Below are positions 33,746-42,178 of a stretch of DNA of 64,000 bases, one piece after another (the stretch's first letter is position 1; each line of letters starts with the position of its first letter). A program made the position numbers and the translations under genes. The stretch comes from Oscillospiraceae bacterium (GTDB taxonomy: Bacteria > Bacillota > Clostridia > Oscillospirales > Ruminococcaceae): the NCBI GenBank assembly GCA_018110825.1, contig JAGBCL010000059.1, forward strand, positions 25,367 through 89,366. Reading direction: 5' to 3'. The notes below the pieces were generated by a model, which was not told the origin of the DNA, searched no databases, and saw nothing but the letters and a program-made list of their open reading frames with translations.

Positions 33746-34672
33746 TCAATCCTTTTTATTATAATTCGTTGCTGATTTTATATCCTCAGCAATCTGATTT
33801 TTCAGCTCGTCAATGCTGTCAAACTTCCTTTCCTCACGGATAAAGGAAATCAGCGAAACCTTTGCAACCTCGCCGTAAAGCTCGCCGCCCTCGAAGCCGA
33901 TTATGTAGGTTTCCGCAAGGGGCACGTCGCTTCCCACGGTAGGCTTTACGCCCACGTTGGTAATGCTTCGGTAAATCCTGCCCCACACTTCTGTGCGGGA
34001 AACGTACACGCCGAATTTCGGGGTAACCTGGCGATTGGAGAGGTACTGATTTATAGTCGGAAAATCAAGAGTGCGTCCAAGCTGTCTGCCGTAAGCGACG
34101 GGAAGCTTGAAGGTGAATTTTGAGTCAAGAAGCGAATTTGCGAGCTCAATCTGTCCGCTTCCGATAAGCTCCCTTATCATAGTTGAGGAGATACGCTGTC
34201 CGCCGTCTTCAAGGACGGGAGCAACCGTGCGTACCTGAATACCACGTTTACGGCACATCTTGTCAAGTTCTGTAACACCGCATTCAGCACCTTTGCCAAA
34301 ACGAAAATCCCGTCCGCAGATTACGAACTTTGCCGAAAGCTTGTCGCAGAGAACAAGTTCAACGAATTCCTCACCGCTTAAATTCTTGAAGTTGAGAAAA
34401 TCGGGGGAGTAGATGTAGCGTACACCAAGTCTGTCAATAAGTTCAAATTTCATATCCCTTGAATGAATGTATTTTACACCGCCGTCGCCTTTTGATGTTA
34501 CGGTAGCGGTGTCGAATGTGAACACGGCAGGGTCAATTCCGGGGAATTGCTCCGCAATATCGATAGCGGTACGGATAACCGTGCGGTGTCCGTGATGGAT
34601 ACCGTCAAAAAGTCCCATAGCAACAGCCGTGCTGTTTTTCGGTACGTCATTTGTACCTGTTAAATCGACCAT
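33746..34672 (-). CDS. ribF: Bifunctional riboflavin kinase / FAD synthetase
   Basis: A 308-residue RibF. The N-terminal FAD synthetase domain shows the nucleotidyl-transferase motif MGLFDGIHHGHRTVI and later QRISSTMIRELI. The C-terminal riboflavin kinase domain (~185-300) has GRQLGRTLDFPTIN and GVYVSR...TNVGVKPTVG. It makes FMN from riboflavin and then FAD. It sits in the usual place after truB (18 nt) and before gltX. No FMN riboswitch is visible, which fits a housekeeping rather than a biosynthetic gene. Confidence 0.95.
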   Translation of the reverse strand: MVDLTGTNDVPKNSTAVAMGLFDGIHHGHRTVIRTAIDIAEQFPGIDPAVFTFDTATVTSKGDGGVKYIHSRDMKFELIDRLGVRYIYSPDFLNFKNLSGEEFVELVLCDKLSAKFVICGRDFRFGKGAECGVTELDKMCRKRGIQVRTVAPVLEDGGQRISSTMIRELIGSGQIELANSLLDSKFTFKLPVAYGRQLGRTLDFPTINQYLSNRQVTPKFGVYVSRTEVWGRIYRSITNVGVKPTVGSDVPLAETYIIGFEGGELYGEVAKVSLISFIREERKFDSIDELKNQIAEDIKSATNYNKKD

Positions 34673-34690
34673 CCGTGTTCACTTCCTTTC

Positions 34691-35611
34691 TTAAAGGTAA
34701 AATGTCTTGTCAACTCTCAGAACACCATTCTCTCTGTCGGGGACAGCTGTTCCGATGAAGCCCTTTTCGCCGTAAACGCTGATACGCTCGGCTGTGATGT
34801 CAGTTCTTATTTTTGTCAGGTCAAGCTTGATACCGTTACGGTACATTCTTTCCTGTGCACCGTGAAGCATAAGTTTCGGCAGTTCTGCAAAAACATCCTC
34901 AACAGGTTTGAGATACTGTTCAAAATTGCGTTCATTTTCAGCCTCACGCTGTAAATCTTCAATTGTAACGCAATCCTCAAGGGAGAAACCGCAGGCTGTT
35001 GTTCTGACAAGTGAAGTCATAATTCCGCCGCAGCCGAGAGCCTCACCGATGTCATTTATAAGCGTTCTGATATAAGTTCCCTTTGAGCAGGAAACCGTCA
35101 GCACGCCGCTTTTTTCAGCCTCGTCAAACTCCGCAAGCTCAAGTCTGTAAATCGTTACGGGACGAGCCTCACGTTCAACCTCGATACCCTGCCTTGCAAG
35201 GTCATAAAGACGTTTTCCGTTTACGGAAACTGCTGAGTACATCGGCGGAATCTGCATAATCTCACCACGGAATCTTTCCAGCGTGTCAAGCAGATTATTT
35301 TCCGTAACAGCCGACGGGTCACGCTCCTGCGTAACCGTACCCGTACAATCCTGCGTGTCGGTTGTTAAACCAAGCTTAAAACCTGCACGGTAAATCTTGT
35401 CGTGGTCGGGAAGAATATCACACGCCTTTGTTGCACGTCCCACAAAAACGGGAAGCACGCCCGTAGCCATCGGGTCAAGAGTACCTGCGTGACCGAGGCG
35501 CTTGATTTTCAGTATCCCACGCATTTTAGCGATAACGTCAAAGCTTGTGAAGCCCTCAGGCTTGTTCACGCAGATTACTCCGCACATTTCTTCATTGTCT
35601 ACGCCAGCCAT
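34691..35611 (-). CDS. truB: tRNA pseudouridine-55 synthase
   Basis: A 306-residue TruB. The catalytic Asp is in RLGHAGTLDPMATGVLPVFVG near residue 45. CGVICVNKPEGFTSFDVIAKMR starts the fold, and the strands YRAGFKLGLTTDTQDCTG and CSKGTYIRTLINDIG carry further TruB motifs. It makes pseudouridine at position 55 of tRNAs. Its start overlaps the end of nrnA by 13 nt, so translation is coupled. A C-terminal PUA-like part ends at VDKTFYL. Confidence 0.95.
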   Translation of the reverse strand: MAGVDNEEMCGVICVNKPEGFTSFDVIAKMRGILKIKRLGHAGTLDPMATGVLPVFVGRATKACDILPDHDKIYRAGFKLGLTTDTQDCTGTVTQERDPSAVTENNLLDTLERFRGEIMQIPPMYSAVSVNGKRLYDLARQGIEVEREARPVTIYRLELAEFDEAEKSGVLTVSCSKGTYIRTLINDIGEALGCGGIMTSLVRTTACGFSLEDCVTIEDLQREAENERNFEQYLKPVEDVFAELPKLMLHGAQERMYRNGIKLDLTKIRTDITAERISVYGEKGFIGTAVPDRENGVLRVDKTFYL

Positions 35612-36564
35612 AAGTCAATCCCCATAGCAGGTGCAATTCCCGAAAGCAGACGGAGTTTTACATCATCAAGATTGCCCTCAAGAGTGCAGCCTGCCGCTTT
35701 GATGTGACCGCCGCCTCCGAATTTCTGACAGATTGCGGAAACGTCAATATCCGAAGTGGAGCGCATGGAAACTTTGAATTTGTTCTTGTCCTTTTCTCTT
35801 ATTACAACGCCAACCTGAACGCCCTCTGTCTGGACACTCATACCTGCGATACCCTCAAATTCTTCAGGAGCAAGACCTGCTTTTTTCATTGTTTCAAGTG
35901 TAACTGCAACCATTGCACATTTGTCGTCAAGGTAGTATTCCATAGCGGAAATGATATGCTGTTCAACTTTCAGACGTGCTTTGCTCTTGGTGTCGAACAT
36001 TTCACGGTTTATCTGTTCCATTCTTATACCGCAGTCCATAAGATGTGCAGTAATAATGTGGCAGAGCTGAGTTGTGTTGCCGTATTTGAAGCAGCCTGTA
36101 TCTGTTGCAATACCTGTATAAAGGCACTCGGCAATCTGACGTGTGAATTCGATACCCAATTCACCAAGCACCTGATAGATTACCTCACAAGCCGCCGCAG
36201 CGTCAGGATTTACAAGCAGACGTTCAGCATAGTGAAGATTTGAAACGTGATGGTCAATGCAGAGGTTTACATAGTCGCCGTATTGAATAAGCTTTGAACC
36301 AAGCAGTTTTTTGTCAGCAACGTCAACCGCAACGATTGTTTCGGGAGAAAACTTCTGCGGTTCGTAACCCTCGTACATAAAATGATATCTTTTCGGGAAC
36401 TCGTCGGAGCAGAGCACATTTGCTTTTTTGCCCATCTGACGCAGCGCATAGCAAAGACCGAAGCCGCTGCCCATAGTGTCGCCGTCGGGACTCTGATGAG
36501 TGAGTATATAATAGTTATCATGATTTTTAAGGAATTCAGCTGTTTCTGTCAGACTTATATTCAT
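35599..36564 (-). CDS. nrnA: DHH-family phosphoesterase NrnA
   Basis: A 321-residue DHH/DHHA1 phosphoesterase. The motifs run in order: LTHQSPDGDTMGSGFGL (motif I/II), VAVDVADKKLLG, CIDHHVSNLHYAERL (DHH motif III), and in the C-terminal DHHA1 domain FGGGGHIKAAGCTLEG. NrnA degrades 2-4 nt oligoribonucleotides and dephosphorylates pAp. It is between rbfA and truB, the standard order in this operon, and overlaps truB. Confidence 0.94.
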   Translation of the reverse strand: MNISLTETAEFLKNHDNYYILTHQSPDGDTMGSGFGLCYALRQMGKKANVLCSDEFPKRYHFMYEGYEPQKFSPETIVAVDVADKKLLGSKLIQYGDYVNLCIDHHVSNLHYAERLLVNPDAAAACEVIYQVLGELGIEFTRQIAECLYTGIATDTGCFKYGNTTQLCHIITAHLMDCGIRMEQINREMFDTKSKARLKVEQHIISAMEYYLDDKCAMVAVTLETMKKAGLAPEEFEGIAGMSVQTEGVQVGVVIREKDKNKFKVSMRSTSDIDVSAICQKFGGGGHIKAAGCTLEGNLDDVKLRLLSGIAPAMGIDLWLA

Positions 36565-36588
36565 ATAGCGTCACCCCTTTCATAAATT

Positions 36589-36954
36589 TTAGTTTTCGTC
36601 ATCTTCCTTCGTATCAATTGATTCAAGCATCTTTGCAATTTCTGCGGAATGCTCGATAGAGTTGTCTGCGATGAATTTCAGCTCAGGGCACTTTTTAAGG
36701 CGCAGCTTGTTGGAGATATGACGTCTTATCATACCCGATGCGCTTTCCAGACCCTTTACAGCAGCCTTTGAAGCCTTGAAGCCTGTAAGGTCGGATACAT
36801 AGACTTTACAATGGGAGCCGTCACCCGAAAGTTCTGTTCTTACAACAGAAACAAAGCCGCCGTTTACTCTCGGGTCCTTGATTTCCTCACGGATAAGAGC
36901 TGAAATTTCTCTCTTGATATCCTCGGACAAGCGTCCGTTTCTGAAATTAGGCAT
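36589..36954 (-). CDS. rbfA: Ribosome-binding factor A
   Basis: A 121-residue RbfA that helps 30S subunit maturation at low temperature. The protein begins MPNFRNGRLSEDIKREIS, and EIKDPRVNGGFVSVVRTELSGDGSHCKVYVSDL carries the KH-like fold. I choose the ATG at 36954 because it gives the normal family N terminus. An in-frame ATG at 36966 lies inside a hairpin, and a frame open to 37047 runs through the structured leader element and is not likely to be translated. The leader (36964-37076) supplies the AAAGGAG site; a hairpin between it and this ATG shortens the effective spacing to about 11 nt. Confidence 0.93.
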   Translation of the reverse strand: MPNFRNGRLSEDIKREISALIREEIKDPRVNGGFVSVVRTELSGDGSHCKVYVSDLTGFKASKAAVKGLESASGMIRRHISNKLRLKKCPELKFIADNSIEHSAEIAKMLESIDTKEDDEN

Positions 36955-36963
36955 AGTTATATT

Positions 36964-37076
36964 CATTTTCCCGACAGGGAAAATGCACTCCTTTCCGATG
37001 TTTTGTGGTTTTGCTTGCAAAATTTCGGACTTTAGTCCGAAAAACAAAACTCGGGTCTGAAATTTTATTTTCAGAC
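36964..37076 (-). other. structured leader element, copy 1 (candidate RNA module before rbfA)
   Basis: Read on the minus strand the element holds six parts. Helix 1 is a hairpin with arms GTCTGAAA (plus-strand 37055-37062 and 37069-37076). Next is an outer helix CCGAGTTTTGT / ACAAAACATCGG with one bulged A. It encloses helix 2, arms TTTCGGAC / GTCCGAAA, and helix 3, TTTTG-CAAG-CAAAA. Then come the site AAAGGAG and a 9-bp hairpin CATTTTCCC / GGGAAAATG (36964-36985). A second copy is at 45250-45365, with the same layout and several compensated base changes. Confidence 0.7.
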
Positions 37077-37104
37077 TTAACTCCTTTTATATTATATGGT
37101 ATAG

Positions 37105-37128
37105 GGTACCGCAGATTATTGCGGTACC
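37105..37128 (-). terminator. hairpin after infB (weak terminator or processing signal)
   Basis: A perfect 9-bp stem GGTACCGCA / TGCGGTACC lies 14 nt beyond the infB stop on the minus strand. The following bases (CTATACCATATAATATAAAAGG) lack a good U-tract, so partial termination or RNA processing is more likely than full stop. Confidence 0.45.
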
Positions 37129-37141
37129 GTTATTATTTGAA

Positions 37142-39790
37142 TTAGTCAGGACGGTATTCTTCCATGAAGTATGCTTCGAAGATATCGCCCTCACGGATAT
37201 CGTGGAACTTTTCAAGTGTGATACCGCACTCGTAGCCTTCAGCAACTTCCTTTACGTCGTCCTTGAAACGCTTGAGGCTGGACATCTTGTCATCAGCGAT
37301 GATGATACCGTCACGTACAACACGGATTTCAGCGTTTCTTGTAATCTTACCGCTGAGAACGTAGGAGCCGGAAACCGTACCAACGTTGGAAATCTTGTAT
37401 ACCTGACGAACCTCAACACGGCCGAGGTTGACTTCACGGTACTTAGGAGCAAGCATACCCTTCATAGCGGTTGTGATTTCTTCGATAGCGTCATAGATAA
37501 TTCTGTAAAGACGGATATCTACGCCGTCACGTTCAGCACTGTCAGCAGCAACAGGGTCAGGACGAACGTTGAAGCCGACGATGATAGCGTTGGAAGCACT
37601 TGCGAGCATTACGTCACCCTCGGAAACAGCACCAACTGCGCCGTGGATAACACGTACACGTACTTCGTTGTTGGACAGCTTTTCAAGGGACTGCTTAACC
37701 GCTTCAACGGAGCCCTGTACGTCAGCCTTGACGATGATAGGAAGTTCCTTGATTTCGCCCTGTTCAATCTGGCTGAACAGGTTGTCGAGAGTAACCTTCT
37801 GGTATTGCTTGAACTGTTCCTGCTTAGCTTCGTGCTTACGCTGTTCAACCAGTTCTCTTGCAAGTCTTTCGTCCTCAACAGCATTGAATGTGTCACCTGC
37901 AGATGGAACTTCTGCAAGACCTGTGATTTCAACAGGGTAGGAAGGACCTGCTTCTTTAACAACCTTGCCCTTGTCGTTTGTCATAACACGTACACGGCCT
38001 ACAGCTGTACCTGCGATGATGATATCGCCTGTGCGGAGTGTACCGTTCTGTACGAGGATAGTAGCGATAGGACCGCGGCCCTTGTCGAGTCTTGCCTCAA
38101 CAACAGTACCCTTAGCAAGACGGTTAGGGTTAGCCTTGAGTTCAGCAACTTCTGCAACGAGAAGTACGTTTTCGAGGAGGTCGTCGATACCCATACCTGT
38201 CTTAGCGGAAACAGGTACACAGATGATGTCGCCGCCCCATTCTTCAATAACAAGACCGTGTTCTGTAAGCTGCTGCTTGATAACATCAGGGTTAGCAGCT
38301 TCCTTATCCATCTTGTTGATAGCAACGATAATGGAAACGCCTGCAGCCTTAGCGTGGTTGATAGCTTCAACAGTCTGAGGCATGATACCGTCGTCTGCAG
38401 CAACTACGAGGATAGCGATATCAGTGATTGACGCACCTCTTGCACGCATGGAAGTGAACGCTTCGTGGCCCGGAGTATCGAGGAAAGTGATATCCTTGCC
38501 GTTGCATGTTACACGGTAAGCACCGATGTGCTGTGTGATACCGCCTGCTTCTGTGGAAGTAACGTTAGCATTTCTGATACGGTCGAGGAGGGAAGTCTTA
38601 CCATGGTCAACGTGACCCATTACTACAACAACAGGAGCTCTTTCTTCGCCCTCGCCGTCGTCGTCGGAGTCATCGATAAGACGTTCTTCAATTGTGATGA
38701 TAACTTCCTTTTCAACCTTAGCGCCAAGTTCTTCAGCAACGAGGGACGCTGTATCAAAGTCGATTACCTGATTGATTGTGCACATTTCGCCGAGCTGCAT
38801 GAGTTTCTTGATTACTTCTGTAGCAGTAACCTTCAGTCTTGAAGCAAGTTCGGAAACAACGATTTCGTCAGGGATAAGAACCTTGAGCTGCTGCTTTCTT
38901 GCACGTTCAAGCTCAAGTCTGCGGAGCTTTTCAGCTTCACTCTCACGCTTGTTGGAGTACTGCTGGCTCTTTCTCTGCTGTGACTTCTGAGTAAGCTTCT
39001 GTTTCTTGGAGAAGTTATCCTTCTTGCGGTTGTTTCCGCCGGAAGCGTTAGCCATATTGTCGTACTTTTCGTTGTACTTATCCATTTCAACATAAGAGCC
39101 TCTTGTGTCGATTGTGTGGATTTTATTATTTTCAACAGGAACTGAAGCGTCAGCAAACTTAACGTCCAGCTTCTTCTTGTTGGACTGTTCAGCAGGCTTG
39201 TTTGCAGGCTTCTGTTCAGGCTTTTTCTTCTTGTCATTGTTAAGAACCTGCTGTGCATTGAAGCGGTCATTCTTGTTCTGTGGCTGATTGTTCACAGGCT
39301 TTGGAGCAGGCTGTTCCTTCTTTGGTTCTTCTGCCTTAGGCTTTTCTTCAACCTTAGCTTCAACCTTAGCTTCAGCCTTAGGAGCAGCATCTTTCTTAGC
39401 AGTTTCCTTCTTTGGCTTTTCAGCTTTAGCAGCCTTTTCGGTTTTTTCAGCAGGCTTCTCAGCAGTTGCTTTGTCAGCTTTTGGAGCAGCCTCCTTCTTG
39501 ACAGCTTCCTTCTTAGCCTTTGCAGATTTCTTTTCAGCAGGCTTTTCTTCAGCCTTTGGTTCTTCCTTGGGCTGGTTCTTTGTTGCAAAATAGTCATCAA
39601 ATGACGCTACCTGATTGTTCTGGGAGAAAGCCTCAAGAACGTAGTTCATTTCTTCTTCTGTAAGAGAAGCGGTTGGTTTTTTTGTGACGTCAAGCTTTTC
39701 CTTGATAAAATCAGAAAGTTCCTGACCTGTAGTATTAAGTTCCTTTGCGACGTCGTTTATTTTAAGCTTAGTGGATTTTGGTGTACTCAT
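37142..39790 (-). CDS. infB: Translation initiation factor IF-2
   Basis: An 882-residue IF-2. The N-terminal IF2_N domain (~1-60) is followed by a Lys/Ala/Glu/Pro-rich linker to about residue 200 and a basic segment. The G domain follows: Walker [32 protein letters not shown] (G3) and [14 protein letters not shown] (G4). Domains 2-4 end near [11 protein letters not shown]. It places initiator tRNA on the 30S subunit. The low-complexity linker is usual for the family, though long here. It follows ylxQ by 28 nt in the canonical nusA-infB order. Confidence 0.97.
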   Translation of the reverse strand: MSTPKSTKLKINDVAKELNTTGQELSDFIKEKLDVTKKPTASLTEEEMNYVLEAFSQNNQVASFDDYFATKNQPKEEPKAEEKPAEKKSAKAKKEAVKKEAAPKADKATAEKPAEKTEKAAKAEKPKKETAKKDAAPKAEAKVEAKVEEKPKAEEPKKEQPAPKPVNNQPQNKNDRFNAQQVLNNDKKKKPEQKPANKPAEQSNKKKLDVKFADASVPVENNKIHTIDTRGSYVEMDKYNEKYDNMANASGGNNRKKDNFSKKQKLTQKSQQRKSQQYSNKRESEAEKLRRLELERARKQQLKVLIPDEIVVSELASRLKVTATEVIKKLMQLGEMCTINQVIDFDTASLVAEELGAKVEKEVIITIEERLIDDSDDDGEGEERAPVVVVMGHVDHGKTSLLDRIRNANVTSTEAGGITQHIGAYRVTCNGKDITFLDTPGHEAFTSMRARGASITDIAILVVAADDGIMPQTVEAINHAKAAGVSIIVAINKMDKEAANPDVIKQQLTEHGLVIEEWGGDIICVPVSAKTGMGIDDLLENVLLVAEVAELKANPNRLAKGTVVEARLDKGRGPIATILVQNGTLRTGDIIIAGTAVGRVRVMTNDKGKVVKEAGPSYPVEITGLAEVPSAGDTFNAVEDERLARELVEQRKHEAKQEQFKQYQKVTLDNLFSQIEQGEIKELPIIVKADVQGSVEAVKQSLEKLSNNEVRVRVIHGAVGAVSEGDVMLASASNAIIVGFNVRPDPVAADSAERDGVDIRLYRIIYDAIEEITTAMKGMLAPKYREVNLGRVEVRQVYKISNVGTVSGSYVLSGKITRNAEIRVVRDGIIIADDKMSSLKRFKDDVKEVAEGYECGITLEKFHDIREGDIFEAYFMEEYRPD

Positions 39791-39818
39791 AGGCTGTATA
39801 CCTCCGTTTTATGATAAT

Positions 39819-40139
39819 TTATTTAGTACTGTCAGTATTTTCATTTTCACAAAGAGCGAGTGCCTTTTCAGCAAAGCCCTTATCACAGACAGTAAGAATT
39901 CCCGCTTTTTTGCCGAGAGCGTAATAAACCTCGTCAAGAGTCATTGCAGTTCTTGCAACGGGAATATTTTTCTTGCCTGAAAAGAAGCGGACCTCTTTTT
40001 CAGTTTTTGGGGAAATGTCCGATGCAATAATTACTGCGCACGCCTTGTTACCTGCAAGAGCGTCCTTCATCGGGTCAAAGCCCATAACAAGCTTGCCCGC
40101 CTTGCGGCAGATGGAAAGCAGACCGCTGATACTACTCAT
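39819..40139 (-). CDS. ylxQ: L7Ae-family RNA-binding protein YlxQ
   Basis: A 106-residue L7Ae/L30e-like protein. I start it at 40139 (MSSISGLLSICRKAGKLVMGFDPMKDALAG...), the usual YlxQ N terminus; a longer frame reaching 40328 only covers the ylxR gene in another frame. KACAVIIASDISPKTEKEVRFF and VARTAMTLDEVYYALGKKAGILTVCDKGFAEK match the L7Ae fold that binds kink-turn RNA. The start overlaps the ylxR stop by 8 nt. Confidence 0.9.
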   Translation of the reverse strand: MSSISGLLSICRKAGKLVMGFDPMKDALAGNKACAVIIASDISPKTEKEVRFFSGKKNIPVARTAMTLDEVYYALGKKAGILTVCDKGFAEKALALCENENTDSTK

Positions 40140-40404
40140 TTTCAACAAGCTCCTTTTCCATAGCATCGTAAACTTCCTCGGAAATCTGGCATGAAAAGGC
40201 TTTTTCAAAGCGTCTTGCCTTTCTTGCCATGCGGAAACATTCGCTGCTTCTGCATATATAAGCGCCCCTGCCTGATTTCTTGCCCGTAAGGTCAATGGAA
40301 ATCTCTCCCTCGGGAGACTTGACTGCACGTATAAGCTCTTTTTTTGCTTTCATTTCATTGCAGCCGAGGCACATTCTCATAGGCGTTTTCTTTATACCTG
40401 CCAT
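40132..40404 (-). CDS. rnpM: RNase P modulator RnpM (YlxR)
   Basis: A 90-residue YlxR protein (DUF448). The conserved CxxC-type start RMCLGCNEMKAKKELIRAV is followed by GRGAYICRSSECFRMARKARRFEKAF, the family signature. YlxR was renamed RnpM after it was found to bind RNase P RNA in Bacillus. It sits 15 nt after nusA and overlaps ylxQ by 8 nt. Confidence 0.93.
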   Translation of the reverse strand: MAGIKKTPMRMCLGCNEMKAKKELIRAVKSPEGEISIDLTGKKSGRGAYICRSSECFRMARKARRFEKAFSCQISEEVYDAMEKELVENE

Positions 40405-40419
40405 TAAATCACGACCTTA

Positions 40420-41466
40420 TCAGTCAACTGGATTTTCAGGCTTGATATCAATCTTGAAGCCTGTAAGTCTTGCAGCAAGCTTAGCATTCTGACCCTTGTT
40501 GCCGATTGCAAGAGAAAGCTGGTTGTTAGGAACAATAACTGTGCAGGATTTCTGTTCGCCCTCTTCAACAGTTACGCTGAGAACTTCAGCCGGAGCAAGA
40601 GCGTGTGCAATGAAAACAGCAGGGTCTTCATCATAGATGATAATGTCAATCTTTTCACCGTTGAGTTCATTGACAATATTCTGGATACGGCTGTGCTTAG
40701 GACCGATACATGAGCCTACAGGGTCAACGTTCTTATCTTTGGACCATACCGCAATCTTTGTTCTGGAGCCTGCCTCACGGGAGATAGCCTTTACTTCAAC
40801 AGTGCCGTCATAGATTTCAGGAATTTCAAGTTCAAAAAGACGCTTTACAAGGTCCTTGTGAGTACGTGAAACCTTAACCATAGGACGTCTTTCACGGTTG
40901 ATGATATCAACAACATAAAGCTTGACAATATCGCCTTCTTTAAGCACCTCGCCCGGAATCTGTTCATTCTTGAAAAGATAAACCTCATTCTTGTCAATTG
41001 TAAGTGTAGCGTTGCCGCTTTCAGGTTCGATTCTCTGAACTGTTGCGGAAACAGCTTCATGAACCTTGCTGTCGAACTGGTTGATGTACTTTGCACGTTC
41101 AAAGCCCTTGAGTTCAGTTCTGATAGCCTGCTTTGCATTCTGAGCAGCAACACGTCCGAACTTGGCTGTGGAAAGCTTGAAAGGAACAACATCGCCGACC
41201 TTAGCACGCTTTGTGCAGGTAGCAATTGCTTCGTCAATGTTGATTTCGCTCATATCGAGTGGTTCACCTTCAACAACAGTTCTCATAAGGCAAACTTCAA
41301 GTTTTTTCTTGTCCATATCAATCTTTACATGATAATTTTCACAATCGGGATATTCTTTCTTAACTGCTCTTGCGATACCCTGTTCAATCTTCTCAACGAG
41401 AGTTTCCATAGGTATGCCGTTTTCCTGCGCCAGCAGTTCGAGCGCCTCAAAAAATTCCTTGTTCAT
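40420..41466 (-). CDS. nusA: Transcription termination/antitermination factor NusA
   Basis: A 348-residue NusA. It has the N-terminal RNA-polymerase-binding domain (MNKEFFEALELLAQENGIPMETLVEKIEQGIARAVKKEYP), an S1 domain (~135-200) and two KH domains (VDPVGSCIGPKHSRIQNIVNELNGEKIDII and NNQLSLAIGNKGQNAKLAARLTGFKIDI). It has no C-terminal acidic repeats, as is usual in Firmicutes. It modulates pausing, termination and antitermination. It is the second gene of the operon, 64 nt after rimP. The leader hairpin ahead of rimP could be a target of NusA feedback. Confidence 0.96.
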   Translation of the reverse strand: MNKEFFEALELLAQENGIPMETLVEKIEQGIARAVKKEYPDCENYHVKIDMDKKKLEVCLMRTVVEGEPLDMSEINIDEAIATCTKRAKVGDVVPFKLSTAKFGRVAAQNAKQAIRTELKGFERAKYINQFDSKVHEAVSATVQRIEPESGNATLTIDKNEVYLFKNEQIPGEVLKEGDIVKLYVVDIINRERRPMVKVSRTHKDLVKRLFELEIPEIYDGTVEVKAISREAGSRTKIAVWSKDKNVDPVGSCIGPKHSRIQNIVNELNGEKIDIIIYDEDPAVFIAHALAPAEVLSVTVEEGEQKSCTVIVPNNQLSLAIGNKGQNAKLAARLTGFKIDIKPENPVD

Positions 41467-41530
41467 TTTTATGAATTCCTCCTAAATGTGTTCAAATGGT
41501 TTTCTATATAAATTTAAATTTTACCGAAAA

Positions 41531-42037
41531 TTATTCTTCATCATCGTCTGCAAACAATTCATCATCGTCATCATCAAACAGCCTGATGAAAGCAGTCTCA
41601 GCAATAGCGATAACCTTGTCGCCCTCCTCAGTGATAACGGAAATAGTGTCCTTGTCATAGCCCTTGAGAATAGCAATGAATTCCTTCTGTCCGTCAGTTT
41701 CACGGATGTAGCGGATTCTTACGGGACACTCCAGAAACTCCTCAAAGTGCTCAGGCTTTTTCAGGTCACGTCCAAGTCCGGGTGAACCGACCTCCAGCAT
41801 ATAATTCTGTTCAATCGGGTCAGCCTCGTCCAGTGCCTTTGAAAGCGGACGTGTCATAGCCTCGCAGTCATCCATGTCAAGTGCACCGTCAATCTTGTCG
41901 ATAAGCACCTTCAGAAACCACATTGCACCTTCCTTTTCGAAAGTAACGTCCCAAATCTTCAGCCCCAGCGAGTCAGCAATCGGCTTTGCGATTTCGTAAA
42001 CCTTAGCCACAGTGTTGCCGCCTTTTTTACCAGCCAT
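41531..42037 (-). CDS. rimP: Ribosome maturation factor RimP
   Basis: A 168-residue RimP (DUF150) for 30S assembly. The N-terminal domain has SLGLKIWDVTFEKEGAMWFLKVLIDKIDGALDMDDCEAMTRPLSKALDEADPI and the conserved YMLEVGSPGLGRDLKKPEHF. The C-terminal SH3-like domain ends in an acidic Asp/Glu tail. It is the first gene of the rimP-nusA-infB operon and its promoter lies at 42127-42155. Confidence 0.94.
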   Translation of the reverse strand: MAGKKGGNTVAKVYEIAKPIADSLGLKIWDVTFEKEGAMWFLKVLIDKIDGALDMDDCEAMTRPLSKALDEADPIEQNYMLEVGSPGLGRDLKKPEHFEEFLECPVRIRYIRETDGQKEFIAILKGYDKDTISVITEEGDKVIAIAETAFIRLFDDDDDELFADDDEE

Positions 42038-42073
42038 TCAATCCATCCTTTCTTTTATCTGTACGAATACAAC

Positions 42074-42105
42074 ACAAAAGACCGAGAAGGTTCTCGGTCT
42101 TTTGT
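42074..42105 (-). promoter_or_regulatory. perfect hairpin in the rimP-nusA leader
   Basis: A 15-bp perfect inverted repeat (ACAAAAGACCGAGAA / TTCTCGGTCTTTTGT) with a 2-nt centre lies in the transcribed leader between the promoter and rimP. Read on the minus strand it ends TCTTTTGTG, so it resembles an imperfect terminator. This suits attenuation of the nusA operon. Confidence 0.6.
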
Positions 42106-42126
42106 ACATCTTATTCTGTTGCAATT

Positions 42127-42155
42127 ATTATACCACATTTTTTTGCGGATTGCAA
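42127..42155 (-). promoter_or_regulatory. promoter of the rimP-nusA-infB operon
   Basis: On the minus strand TTGCAA (42150-42155), a 17-nt spacer ending TGTGG, and TATAAT (42127-42132). Confidence 0.7.
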
Positions 42156-42178
42156 GGGGTTTTTGAAAATAATTGCAT

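Noticed and set aside
36955-37047. N-terminal extension of RbfA into the upstream region
   Set aside because: The extension would be translated from the structured element itself, has no ribosome site, and is not part of the RbfA family. A similar peptide arises from the other copy because the DNA is repeated.
37202-38431. A 409-codon open frame on the plus strand opposite infB
   Set aside because: Same codon-bias artefact; the minus strand is unmistakably IF-2.
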